Shown here in pieces: positions 15,999 through 24,932 of a DNA stretch of 54,184 nucleotides. A model generated the notes under the pieces. That model was not told the DNA's origin and did not search any database. It saw only the letters and a program-made list of their open reading frames with translations. Position 1 is the first letter of the stretch, and each line of letters starts with the position of its first letter. This DNA is from a virus, in IMG/VR virus record IMGVR_UViG_3300017971_000339, positions 1 through 54,184 of that record; one strand, given 5' to 3'. The position numbers were made by a program, and so were the translations under genes.

Positions 15999-16985
15999 AT
16001 GCCAGCCACAAATGTAAATTGGCCTAATCCACAAATCCAAGACTCAGGTTATCCTGGTCAATTTGGAGTCCCTGGTGCTGTTGCGGAATATGGATTACGG
16101 CAGAACACGCAGGGACAGGTGTTCTATGTTGATCCTAATCATGTGGACAATAACAATCTGCGCGATGGAACTGATCCAACTGCTCCATTGACTTCAGTTG
16201 CTACTGCTCTCACGAAATGCCAACCTTATCGCGGAGATGTAATCGCGGTGATGGCGAACAATTCCTGGCAGTATGGAAATTCTGCAGATGGGAACACGGT
16301 TGCAATTTCAGAAGAAGTAACCATTACGGTTCCTGGCGTAAAGATCGTGGGCGTTTGCCAATCTGGTCAAGGTGTATATTGGTATCCTGCGAGCAATGCA
16401 GGAACGTGTATTACGGTGGCAGCGATTGATGTGACCATTGAAGGTTTTTTCTTCTCAGAAGGGCCTACGTTTGCCGGATGTAATGCGATTGCTGCAGAAT
16501 GGGATGGAACTACATTGTTCGGCGAAAATCTCACGGTACGCAATTGCATTTTTGATGATACGGTTGATACTGCGATTGAACTGGATTACTCCTGGTATTG
16601 CAATATTCACGACAATCTGTTCTGGAAATGCGATGTGTACGGGATATCCTCGCCCGTTGCTGGCAGCGGAGTAGCTTTCTCCCTGATTGAAAACAACGTA
16701 TTCCATGATTGCGCAATTGCGATTTCGTTGCTCGGTGGATGCGATGATAACGTGATTTCTAATAACAAGATTTACAATTCGAGCGCCCAGGGTGCTGCTG
16801 CAGCTGCCAATGAAGGAATCAACACAACTGGCGGTGACAGGAACATGGTTGCTAACAATTATTTCTCCTGCTTACTTCCGGTTCCCGCAAATGGTGATTA
16901 TGACGATTTGAATACCGCAGCTGCTACCGATGCCTGGGTTGGAAATCACTGCATGAATGGATTGGCAATTACAAATCCCACCTAA
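15999..16985 (+). CDS. Right-handed beta-helix virion protein 2
   Basis: 328 residues from ATG 15999 (AAAGGAATATGTT upstream; the frame's earlier start at 15954 has no ribosome site). Paralogue of the preceding gene: DSGYPGQFGVPGAVAEYGLR, FYVDPNHVDNNNLRDGTDPT, then beta-helix coils NLTVRNCIFDD, NCIFDDTVDTAIE, SLIENNVFHDC, NVISNNKIYNS and RNMVANNYFSC. The N-terminus is conserved and the body has diverged, suggesting a common docking domain and different receptor-contacting surfaces. Function inferred. Confidence 0.75.
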   Translation: MPATNVNWPNPQIQDSGYPGQFGVPGAVAEYGLRQNTQGQVFYVDPNHVDNNNLRDGTDPTAPLTSVATALTKCQPYRGDVIAVMANNSWQYGNSADGNTVAISEEVTITVPGVKIVGVCQSGQGVYWYPASNAGTCITVAAIDVTIEGFFFSEGPTFAGCNAIAAEWDGTTLFGENLTVRNCIFDDTVDTAIELDYSWYCNIHDNLFWKCDVYGISSPVAGSGVAFSLIENNVFHDCAIAISLLGGCDDNVISNNKIYNSSAQGAAAAANEGINTTGGDRNMVANNYFSCLLPVPANGDYDDLNTAAATDAWVGNHCMNGLAITNPT

Positions 16986-16997
16986 AGGAACTGCAAT

Positions 16998-17177
16998 ATG
17001 AATGCTGTCAAAAGATTGATGATCAAAGGTGTTGATCAAGAAGTAGCCGAGAAGTTGGTAAAAAACGGATTGCTTACTCCACGCGCTATTCGGGAGAGTA
17101 CCCTTACCAACCTCAAAGATATTACCGAATTGAGCGCCACGAAAACAAGAAATCTTAGAGATAAATTTGCTGTTTAA
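16998..17177 (+). CDS. 59-residue protein with helix-hairpin-helix-like motif
   Basis: Short ORF starting ATG 16998 after AAGGAACTGCAAT. The sequence VDQEVAEKLVKNGLLTPRAI then LTNLKDITELSATKTRNL follows the helix-hairpin-helix-like plan found in NusA/RuvA C-termini and in some phage head-tail connector proteins. It comes just before the adaptor candidate, as small connector proteins often do. Ends 45 bp before boundary element copy B. Confidence 0.6.
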   Translation: MNAVKRLMIKGVDQEVAEKLVKNGLLTPRAIRESTLTNLKDITELSATKTRNLRDKFAV

Positions 17178-17222
17178 GCGCCTAAAAGCGCAATGCTATA
17201 TTATCTATCAAATACGACTTAG

Positions 17223-17247
17223 AATCGCCTTAGATTTGATCTGGGCG
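17223..17247 (+). repeat. Boundary element copy B (22/25 identity to copy A)
   Basis: 25-bp block beginning AATCGCCTTAGA and ending ATCTGGGCG, differing from copies A and C at three central positions. A second CTTAG lies 7-12 bp upstream (17216-17220). The CTAAGGCG left arm of copies A and C is not clearly present. It lies between a small connector gene and the neck gene starting at 17267, pointing into that gene. Confidence 0.65.
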
Positions 17248-17266
17248 CTGCAGGGAGCGTACCCGA

Positions 17267-17923
17267 ATGACTTGTACAACTCGATATGCAGAAGCGTGGG
17301 AATATGGGGCTTTCTTTTGCGTGGGGAATCTTCTTGCTGGCGTACATGGGGGCGCTGGCCCTGCAGATGCAGCTTTGTCAGATGCGGACGGAGATTTCAT
17401 CACGCGCGGCATTCGTCCGCTCATTGGTCAAGTTCTCTATAATCTTACACAAGCCACCAATGGATTAGTAACTGCCGTCACGGATACCACGATTACGGCG
17501 GTAGGTGTGACTTGGGATGCGCTCGATGAGTATCGAATTAGTACCATGAATGCCAGCGAATTGATTACCGCCGAACACTATCTGGATATTACCGCTGTTG
17601 ATATTACGATCGCTCTGCAATCTGTGGCAGCTTGTGACTGCAATTGGTGGCCGAACTTTTCTGGTTGGGCTAAAAAGATCAACATTATCGAGGCAGCGGT
17701 TTTGCACAAATGCCCCTGCGCATCCCCACAAATTGACGCTGCGCAACAGCAAATTCTGCTCCAATGGGCCGATGATCAATTGGAGCGTATTCGCATGATG
17801 GAATTTGACCCATGCTTGGGGCATACGGGAAAAGATTTTCCTGTCACTGGATGGGCAGAGCAAGCCACTACTCCGTTTGCAGCTGCAGATATTATTATCA
17901 ACTCTTTTTTGAAGGATGGATAA
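17267..17923 (+). CDS. Candidate head-tail adaptor
   Basis: 218 residues. Start follows GCAGGGAGCG. Central strands LVTAVTDTTITAVGVTWD, then a Cys-rich middle (CDCNWWPNFSGW at about 126-137, CPCASP) and helix AQQQILLQWADDQLERIRMM. Closing residues ...GWAEQATTPFAAADIIINSF. Position right after capsid-associated genes and before tail genes suggests a head-tail connector, but the family is not recognisable by eye. Confidence 0.55.
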   Translation: MTCTTRYAEAWEYGAFFCVGNLLAGVHGGAGPADAALSDADGDFITRGIRPLIGQVLYNLTQATNGLVTAVTDTTITAVGVTWDALDEYRISTMNASELITAEHYLDITAVDITIALQSVAACDCNWWPNFSGWAKKINIIEAAVLHKCPCASPQIDAAQQQILLQWADDQLERIRMMEFDPCLGHTGKDFPVTGWAEQATTPFAAADIIINSFLKDG

Positions 17924-18159
17924 TGGCTTGTACTGGATGTGGGAACGGGATCTCATCGCTGCAGCCTTCCAGGAAAAACGGGGGGCTGTATATCTTGCAA
18001 TATATCGGTGCTGCTCCTGCTGTGACCGTGTTGGGAACAAAGACAGGAACCGCATATTCATTCGGCACTGGAAAACTAGAGTTCTTCGTTGATTATCAGG
18101 ATATGACAGGATTATTAGCGGACGAGCAACACGGAATGGATCTCAGGATAAAACAGTGA
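17923..18159 (+). CDS. 78-residue hypothetical protein
   Basis: Start overlaps the previous stop (TAATG). Begins MACTGCGNGISS with a Cys-x2-Cys, followed by two strand pairs (LYILQYIGAAPAVTVLG, AYSFGTGKLEFFVD). Looks like a small beta barrel. Part of the neck gene cluster, role unknown. Confidence 0.6.
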   Translation: MACTGCGNGISSLQPSRKNGGLYILQYIGAAPAVTVLGTKTGTAYSFGTGKLEFFVDYQDMTGLLADEQHGMDLRIKQ

Positions 18160-18539
18160 CCGAGCAATTATTGGAACTTATTTGCATCTCTTTGGCCAGC
18201 GCCTTCTTGGCGAATCTCATTACATTGCAGAATGGGCCGATGATGATCTTTTCCGCGTTGCGAATGCTCGTGGGTAGCTGGACGGCAAAACGATCAAATC
18301 GAATATCTGGCTTAATTACTCATGGAGCGCTGCCTGAATATCGTATGAAATGGGAATTGCGCAAGAACAAGATATACAAAAGCATCGCAGAAATCTTCTC
18401 TTGCCCCTGGTGCTTGGGTCCCTGGATTGTATTTATTTTTGTGGCAATTTTTGCCAATGATCGATTGATATTTAATTGGCTTGTGGCGAGCGGTTTGTTA
18501 TATGTGTTTCTTGGAGTTATGAATGGGCGTTCTAAGTAG
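18156..18539 (+). CDS. DUF1360-like membrane protein
   Basis: 127 residues, GTG start at 18156 overlapping the previous TGA. Two or three membrane segments: about 5-24, 84-99 and 108-122. The FSCPWCLGPW motif (80-89) is the C-P-x-C-x-G-P/F-W signature I associate with DUF1360 phage membrane proteins of unknown function. Its neighbours are virion genes, so it may be a minor membrane component or involved in infection. Overlaps the next gene by 17 bp. Confidence 0.65.
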   Translation: MTEQLLELICISLASAFLANLITLQNGPMMIFSALRMLVGSWTAKRSNRISGLITHGALPEYRMKWELRKNKIYKSIAEIFSCPWCLGPWIVFIFVAIFANDRLIFNWLVASGLLYVFLGVMNGRSK

Positions 18540-20466
18540 CAAAAAATCTCCTGAATATCTGCAGCAAATCAGGAATCGTGTTCCGGAAACGCCATATGCG
18601 TTGCGGGATTCTTTTCTAACCCCGCGCTTACCAGGAGCGGTGAATGGAACCGCTGCAGAACCTGGGCCTGGAACTCGTACTGTAGTGGATACTGGGAATC
18701 TTTTGAGTATTACAGATGGATATGCGGTTTTACCTGCAACTGCTCTTTTGGGTGATCCTGCAATTAGGTACAACAGCAAGAGTAGAGAAGTTGGTGATAT
18801 TCTTATTTTCAGGGATGTGATTATTCGAACACTAAACGGCGGTATTTGTTATATTGGGTGGGACAATAATACGGTATCTGTTTTCTATGATTGTATCATT
18901 CCTTATTTCGGAGCATTTCATCCAGGCGAAGCAGGAGCAACAAACTTGTCATCTGACTTTTATGAATACACAATAAATTCGTCTTATGACTTAGCGATGC
19001 TATCAAGGCAAGCTGGATATTTTTGGTTTGTGAAAGACAACGATAATAAGTGGGAATTATGTTTCGTTTCTAATACTAGCAATATTTCGAGTTATTATCC
19101 TGGGCTTTCTAATCGATTAAATGTAACTTCATTTTTGTATAATGTTGGCGAAATCTCTATTCCCAAGAAACTTTGGCTCCCTGCTCCCCTACTCTCAGAC
19201 GGATTCGGAACGGTTCCGGATGTGATTGATTACGGCGGTGTAAATGATGGAACTCCAACCAGAGTCGGGTTCGGCGGGGATGCTCGCAAAGCATTTTTTG
19301 ATGGCACGAACTCTTTTGTAGATATCTACTCTGCAGATTTGAATAATAAATTTAACGGAAAAGAGTTTTCGTGCATTGTGCGAAGCAAAGTCTCTGATGT
19401 GGCTGTTTGGACTGATGGAACAACTAGATATTTGATTCGGTTTTTTGTAGATGCAAATAATAGTTTCTATATATCCAGAGTAGCTGCAAACAATCGTATT
19501 CAATTTATTTATGAGGCTAATGGGGTTGTGGCAACAATGAACGAAACTTCGTATGCTGGCGAAGTTGGTTGGTTTACTTCTGGCATTACAGGATCAGATA
19601 CAAACGATCAAGCTAGAGCATACAAGAATGGCGTTGAAATAGCAGCATCGCCAGCGGTAAACGCAGGTGTATGGACAGGAAATTTAACTTCGTCAGCCGT
19701 AGTTATTGGTGCTGGAACTACTGCTCCAATCAATGTTTGGGATGGCTGGCTCTCCGATGCGATTCTACTCTACGGCGTGGTAGCAACCCCCGCACAAATG
19801 GCAACCATGCACACTCATTTGGACGCGGGAACTCTTACCGAGCAAATCCTGGACGCTGAATTCGGCGTAAATAATTGGTCATGGTGGAAATTGAACGAAA
19901 GCTACCAGAGCGATGGATTGGGTCATGCCGAGGGGATAGCAGGAGGAATCGGTTCCGGTGGCGCAGGGCTGCAATGGGAGCAGCCTATTGGCGCATTTGA
20001 CATTAATTCATCTGATCAATTTGAATGTGATCTTATAGAAAATCCTGGTTGGGGTAATATTTCGATAGCAGTTGCGGAATGCAAAACGCAGGATGTTGTA
20101 ATTACATGCGATGGATGGGCAGCTTGCGGTCCATGTGCAAGATATTTAGATGAAGACAATCTTGTAATGTTATATAACAACGGTGCTGGAACGGTGGTTC
20201 TTCGCGAGATCGTTGGCGGTGCTATAAATGTATTATTAAGTGTTGCTGCAGTTTATGTTCCTGGTGGGAATTTGCGTCTGATTGTAGATGGACAAAACGT
20301 TAGAGCATATTACGAAGATGTTCTTATTGGAACAGCGGTAATTAATAGCACATTGAAAAGCACAAAGCATGGAGTATCTGCAATTGCAACTCCAACTAGA
20401 TGTGACAATCTCACCATCTACGCCCGAGGCACAAACGGCGAATACGAAATCTTGGAGAGTTTTTAA
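18523..20466 (+). CDS. LamG/concanavalin-like virion protein 1
   Basis: 647 residues, start after TTGGAGTTATGA. Conserved N-terminus (1-55: SSKKSPEYLQQIRNR, RLPGA.NGTAAEPGPGTRTVVDT) for docking. Two beta-sandwich-like halves follow. The first contains IPKKLWLPAPLLSDGFGTVP and DARKAFFDGTNSFVDIY, the second GWLSDAILLYGVVATPAQM (a LamG/pentraxin-like strand pattern) and WSWWKLNESY, ending LTIYARGTNGEYEILESF. Likely carbohydrate-binding receptor or decoration protein placed between head and tail genes. Paired with the next gene, with alternating near-identical and highly diverged blocks. Confidence 0.7.
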   Translation: MGVLSSKKSPEYLQQIRNRVPETPYALRDSFLTPRLPGAVNGTAAEPGPGTRTVVDTGNLLSITDGYAVLPATALLGDPAIRYNSKSREVGDILIFRDVIIRTLNGGICYIGWDNNTVSVFYDCIIPYFGAFHPGEAGATNLSSDFYEYTINSSYDLAMLSRQAGYFWFVKDNDNKWELCFVSNTSNISSYYPGLSNRLNVTSFLYNVGEISIPKKLWLPAPLLSDGFGTVPDVIDYGGVNDGTPTRVGFGGDARKAFFDGTNSFVDIYSADLNNKFNGKEFSCIVRSKVSDVAVWTDGTTRYLIRFFVDANNSFYISRVAANNRIQFIYEANGVVATMNETSYAGEVGWFTSGITGSDTNDQARAYKNGVEIAASPAVNAGVWTGNLTSSAVVIGAGTTAPINVWDGWLSDAILLYGVVATPAQMATMHTHLDAGTLTEQILDAEFGVNNWSWWKLNESYQSDGLGHAEGIAGGIGSGGAGLQWEQPIGAFDINSSDQFECDLIENPGWGNISIAVAECKTQDVVITCDGWAACGPCARYLDEDNLVMLYNNGAGTVVLREIVGGAINVLLSVAAVYVPGGNLRLIVDGQNVRAYYEDVLIGTAVINSTLKSTKHGVSAIATPTRCDNLTIYARGTNGEYEILESF

Positions 20467-20469
20467 AGC

Positions 20470-22386
20470 ATGGGAATTCTGACCAGTAAAAAATCCCCTG
20501 AATATCTGCAACAGATGCGAAATCGAAAACCGGATCTCGTTTATTCTTTGCGTGATGAATTCCTTACTCCCAGACTTCCAGGAGCGATCAACGGAACCGC
20601 TGCAGAACCTGGGCCTGGAACGCGTACGGTTGTGGATACTCTGAATTTGTTGGATATGGGGCGTGGTCGATTATCTGTACATGGATTGAACGCAGTTGGC
20701 GATCCTGGATTGTGGTACGGTTCGATATCTCGAAACCCTGGTGTAATTTTTAAAGCGATCACAAAACACATTTACGCTTTATCTAGTTGGATGATCGGAT
20801 TTGATACAAATCAAGCCGGAGCTATCAATGAATGTGCTTTTTGGTTATCTGGTGGAGTTTTTAGAATCAATGATGGAGCTGCAGGTGCTGCGTCAAGCGC
20901 AGTTTTTACTGCATCCACTAATATATCTTACGGTATTGTTTATGCTTTGCGAACGACTGGTGCTTTGTTTTTTTATAAAGACGGTGACACTAATTATAAA
21001 CTCGCTTGGATTGGATCATCAGGAGTAAATGTAACATTATATCCTGGTGCATCGTTTAACGGTTTACTGTCTGATATTTCCGAAATCTCAATTCCCAAAA
21101 AACTCTGGCTCCCTGCTCCCCTGCTCTCCGATGGATTCGGGACGGTTCCGGATGTGATTGATTACGGTGGTGTGAATGATGGAACGCCAACCAGAGTCGG
21201 GTTCGGCGGAGATGCTCGCAAAGCATTTTTCGATGGCACAAATTCTTTTGTGGATATCTACTCTGCAGATTTGAATAATAAATTTGATGGTGCGGAATGT
21301 TCCGCAATTGTGAGAGCGAGAAATGATTGGGCAGACGCGTCCGTAGATTATATGTTGAATTTGAGTGTTGGCGCATTCTCTGATGGTATTGGTATTTCAA
21401 AGTCAGGAGCAAACACAATTACATTCAATCGATGGGGTGGTGGTGTTACAGAATCAGTGGTAAAAGCTGCGGTTATTACAACATCTACTATGACATTGGG
21501 GCTTACTGTTTCCGAATTGGCAGATGAGTTTAAGGCATTTTACAATGGAGCACAAGAAGGGTTGACTCAAAATGCACTTGGTGTATTCGCAGGAAATCTA
21601 TCAAATCAAAGGTGTTATATCGGTGATAGATTTGTTGCACATTCTGCGCCTTATTTGGGCTGGCTCTCAGATGCAATTATTCTTTATGGCGTAGTGGCAA
21701 CCCCTGCTCAAATGTCAGATATTCATACTCATCTGGACGCGGGAACCATGACAGAATCATGGCTCAACAGCACTTTTGGGCCTGGAACATGGTCATGGTG
21801 GAAATTGAATGAAAGCTACGAGAGCGATGGGTTAGGTCATGCTGAGGGGATAGCAGGAGGGATTGGTTCCGGTGGCGCAGGGCTGCAATGGGAGCAGCCT
21901 ATTGGTTCATTTGACATTGTCTCTAATGCGCTGCATTGTTCATTTCTCGAATCAGAACCGCTTAGTGGAGCATTCCTTGCCATAACAATTAATGATATCA
22001 AAACTGCGGATGTAATTGTAACCTGTGAACCTCAAATCGCTTTATGTGGGTTGGCTTTAAGATATGTGGATAATGCTAATTATATAAGAGTATTCCACGA
22101 TGGGGGCAATGCTGTTTTACGACAATACATTGGTGGTGCACCCACTAATCTAATAAGTGCTGCAGCTGTATTTGGGGCGGGGCAAGAATTAAGGGCAATA
22201 CTGGAGGGTGCTACTGCGCGTCTTTATTACAATGATGTACTGATTGGAACTGCCGTGGTAGATAGTTCCTTGGTTGGCTCCACAAGACACGGTGCTTATG
22301 GAGGGGGGATAAATACTGCTGTCGATAATCTCACCATCTACGCCCGAGGCACAAATGGAGAATACGAAATCTTGGAGAGTTTTTAA
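20470..22386 (+). CDS. LamG/concanavalin-like virion protein 2
   Basis: 638 residues. Tandem paralogue of the preceding gene, 3 bp after its stop. Almost identical at DNA level over the N-terminus, the central block 21092-21286 (against 19171-19356) and the C-terminal blocks near 21809-21914 and 22329-22386. The regions between (about residues 56-200 and 280-400) are unrelated in detail. Same predicted beta-sandwich layout, so probably same attachment point with a different ligand. Its stop overlaps the next start (TAATG). Confidence 0.7.
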   Translation: MGILTSKKSPEYLQQMRNRKPDLVYSLRDEFLTPRLPGAINGTAAEPGPGTRTVVDTLNLLDMGRGRLSVHGLNAVGDPGLWYGSISRNPGVIFKAITKHIYALSSWMIGFDTNQAGAINECAFWLSGGVFRINDGAAGAASSAVFTASTNISYGIVYALRTTGALFFYKDGDTNYKLAWIGSSGVNVTLYPGASFNGLLSDISEISIPKKLWLPAPLLSDGFGTVPDVIDYGGVNDGTPTRVGFGGDARKAFFDGTNSFVDIYSADLNNKFDGAECSAIVRARNDWADASVDYMLNLSVGAFSDGIGISKSGANTITFNRWGGGVTESVVKAAVITTSTMTLGLTVSELADEFKAFYNGAQEGLTQNALGVFAGNLSNQRCYIGDRFVAHSAPYLGWLSDAIILYGVVATPAQMSDIHTHLDAGTMTESWLNSTFGPGTWSWWKLNESYESDGLGHAEGIAGGIGSGGAGLQWEQPIGSFDIVSNALHCSFLESEPLSGAFLAITINDIKTADVIVTCEPQIALCGLALRYVDNANYIRVFHDGGNAVLRQYIGGAPTNLISAAAVFGAGQELRAILEGATARLYYNDVLIGTAVVDSSLVGSTRHGAYGGGINTAVDNLTIYARGTNGEYEILESF

Positions 22387-22928
22387 TGTTAGCTTATGTA
22401 CTGATTAACAAATCGATTGCACAAGCAGCTGTGGATGCGCTGGATTACGATACGGGAGAGATTGTTACGGTTCCCATGCGTGACCCCATCTACGAAGAGC
22501 GCCCCATCCTGGACGAGAACGGGGAACCCACCGGAGAAACGCAGACCGTTTTTATCGGATGGGGAGAAGTCTACGAATTGGAAGTAGAAAAGCGCTCTGG
22601 TGGATACGCTCAAATTGGAAGATTAGGAAATTGGTTCTGTTTGCTAATGACAAGTTCTACGGCGAGATTGGCAACGATAGCAGAGCAGGCCGGCGATGAT
22701 CTCATTCCTTTGGTAACAATCCAGAATACCGAGGACGGTGATTTGCGCTGGAAGGTGCGCATTAGCACACAAAACGTTAGCAGAATCAATACGTGGTTAG
22801 AAAATCATGGATACCCAACGCTTCCAGGAACCTGGACATACGCTCAAATTGTGCGCGCTCTGATTGGCTTATTTGCAGGAGAGCAATTTGACATTAAAGA
22901 TTTTTCTATTTTAGCGAGCGAGGATTAA
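22386..22928 (+). CDS. Hypothetical protein of the neck/tail-completion cluster
   Basis: 180 residues beginning MLAYVLINKSIAQAAVDALD. Contains YEERPILDENGEPTGETQTV (a beta hairpin) and a C-terminal helical part WTYAQIVRALIGLFAGEQFD. Lies before the HK97 gp10-like gene where tail completion or head-closure genes often sit. Family not recognised. Start coupled to the previous gene. Confidence 0.6.
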   Translation: MLAYVLINKSIAQAAVDALDYDTGEIVTVPMRDPIYEERPILDENGEPTGETQTVFIGWGEVYELEVEKRSGGYAQIGRLGNWFCLLMTSSTARLATIAEQAGDDLIPLVTIQNTEDGDLRWKVRISTQNVSRINTWLENHGYPTLPGTWTYAQIVRALIGLFAGEQFDIKDFSILASED

Positions 22929-23432
22929 ATGGCGCTCATAGTCAAAGCACTCACGCCCAAGAAATTCAAGGATGATGTATTTCGCAAAGAGATCTTTATT
23001 ACTGCGAAAACTACGGCGCGTGATATTCGCAATGATTTTCAAAAGACGGTCAGCACCTGGGAGCGCAAACCTAAATTTGAAATGATCGTGGCGGTAGGTC
23101 CTAATTCCATTGATATTTATGTGGGAACAGACGATGAGATATACGGTTATGTAGATCGCGGCACAAAAGAGCATATTATTCAACCCAAGAAACCGGGTGG
23201 AGTATTAGCATTCAAATCTCAGTATAAACCCAAGACCATCCCGAACATGATCGGCTCGCGTTCCGGTGGTTCTTCTGGGAATACTGTGTTTGCATCCTGG
23301 GTGATACATCCAGGAACGAAAGCAAGAAATTTCGATAAGGTAATTCAGAAAAAATGGACTCCAATTTATAAGCGCAGGATGGAACAAGCGATTTCTCGTG
23401 CGAATAAAAAATCGGGCCATTCATACAATTAG
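22929..23432 (+). CDS. HK97 gp10-like tail completion protein
   Basis: 167 residues. YGYVDRGTKEHIIQPKKPGG (about 77-96) is the gp10-like hallmark (hydrophobic-E/D-x-G-T, then H-x-I-x-P), followed by LAFKSQYKPK and a closing WVIHPGTKARNFDKVI (HPG-x-x-A-R-x-F). This family joins the tail tube to the head-proximal end. It comes directly before the tail-tube genes, as usual. Confidence 0.75.
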   Translation: MALIVKALTPKKFKDDVFRKEIFITAKTTARDIRNDFQKTVSTWERKPKFEMIVAVGPNSIDIYVGTDDEIYGYVDRGTKEHIIQPKKPGGVLAFKSQYKPKTIPNMIGSRSGGSSGNTVFASWVIHPGTKARNFDKVIQKKWTPIYKRRMEQAISRANKKSGHSYN

Positions 23433-23447
23433 TGTAGGAGGTTCTTC

Positions 23448-24905
23448 ATGAGTGATAATTTCTTAGCAGGTGAAGGCGCAATTTTTGTTCAACCGGATGG
23501 AGCGAATACACAGCCCCGCTATTTGGGCTGTCATCAGTTATTGGGGATTGATGTTCCCAAAGGTGATGTCACGCTCTATTATTGCCCTGATCCATCTGCC
23601 CCAAACAAATTTGTGGTAGACAACTCTTCACAAGCTGCCCCTGGCCCCGTAACTTTCGATATCGAGATGAAAGTTGGGCGCACAGCGGATTGGCTTGAAA
23701 AGGTATCGTGTCCAGTTCCGGTTCATGTACTCATGAACAAATGTGGACGAAAAGACACCTTTGTTTTCGAGCGCGCTTATTCGCTCCCCGCAACATATAT
23801 TACGAGCGAATCAATTGCAAATCTGGCCGCGCGTACCCCTGATTCTCAGGATGAAGTTCTCAGTACCTTCTCGATGGCATCTGAGGCGATGTTTAAAGGG
23901 TTTGAGATGGTGGGGCAGCGAAAAGCAACCACCGAATCGCAAGCGCTCAACTGTATTGCGAGTTGCTCTGATCCTGCTTGTTCTGGCGATTGCGGAGATT
24001 CGAGTGATTTCTGCGATGTTCTGGTGATTGGATGCGAGGCAGCTGGCGGGTTGACCGCGAATGTTCTGCGCTCAACAGATCATGGAGCAAACTTTGCTGC
24101 TACTGCTGCTGATCCTTTCGCTGCAGACGAGAACATTATGAGCATTGTTTGTTTCCCTGTTGACAAGAATATAACTCGTATTCTATGTATTCGGGATGCT
24201 GATGTTGCCGATAATGCAGAGGTGGCGTATTCGGATGATAACGGCGCAACCTGGACAAACGCGGACATTGCTACTGCAAACAACGTGGGTGCTGTGGGAT
24301 TCCGCGCTCTATTCGCTTACGATCCTAGCAATATTTGGGCTGTTCTGGAAGGTGGCAACATTGGGTATTCGTCCGATGGTGGCGCAACCTGGACGCTGCA
24401 GGATGCTGGAACCGTAACTGCGAACGATTTGTACGGTGTGCATTTCATCGATGCAAATAATGGTTTCGCAGTTGGCGATACGGACACGATCATTCGAACC
24501 ATCGATGGTGGCGATACCTGGGATACGGTTACTGCTACCGGTGGCGGGAACGGATTGGTATCCGTTTGGATGATTGACCGCAATCGTATTTGGGTTGGTG
24601 ACGATGCAGGAGAACTGTATTACACAAATGATGCAGGGACAACCTGGGCACAGCGGACATATCCTGCAGGAGCAGCGGGTAGTGTTCTTGATGTTAGATT
24701 CATCAACGAACTTTATGGTTTCTTGATTGGCACCAGTTCAAGTGATGCAATCCTGCGCACAATTGACGGTGGCTATACATGGCAAACAATCACGATCACC
24801 GCTAACAGCGGATTGAATCAGCTTGTATTGTGTGGTGAGAATGAACTGTTTGGCGTTGGCGAAGTTGATGCTGCTACCGGAATGATTATTAAGGCATCGA
24901 ATTAG
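23448..24905 (+). CDS. Tail-tube protein with C-terminal Asp-box beta-propeller, copy 1
   Basis: 485 residues. The N-domain (1-about 180, LAGEGAIFVQPDGANTQP, FERAYSLPATYITSES) lies where the major tail protein is encoded and looks like a tube-fold domain. A Cys-rich linker (169-189) leads to a propeller with Asp-box repeats: STDHGANF 209-216, SDDNGATW 262-269, SSDGGATW 308-315, TIDGGDTW 351-358, TNDAGTTW 393-400 and TIDGGYTW 438-445. Such BNR/Ycf48-like propellers bind or cleave sugars in many proteins. Here they would stud the tail. Ribosome site TAGGAGG. Tube role inferred from order. Confidence 0.7.
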   Translation: MSDNFLAGEGAIFVQPDGANTQPRYLGCHQLLGIDVPKGDVTLYYCPDPSAPNKFVVDNSSQAAPGPVTFDIEMKVGRTADWLEKVSCPVPVHVLMNKCGRKDTFVFERAYSLPATYITSESIANLAARTPDSQDEVLSTFSMASEAMFKGFEMVGQRKATTESQALNCIASCSDPACSGDCGDSSDFCDVLVIGCEAAGGLTANVLRSTDHGANFAATAADPFAADENIMSIVCFPVDKNITRILCIRDADVADNAEVAYSDDNGATWTNADIATANNVGAVGFRALFAYDPSNIWAVLEGGNIGYSSDGGATWTLQDAGTVTANDLYGVHFIDANNGFAVGDTDTIIRTIDGGDTWDTVTATGGGNGLVSVWMIDRNRIWVGDDAGELYYTNDAGTTWAQRTYPAGAAGSVLDVRFINELYGFLIGTSSSDAILRTIDGGYTWQTITITANSGLNQLVLCGENELFGVGEVDAATGMIIKASN

Positions 24906-24932
24906 TCATTCGTGCCACTAGGAGGCATAACA

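Noticed and set aside
17465-18061. A 198-codon open frame on the minus strand
   Set aside because: Overlaps the neck genes antisense; no ribosome site.
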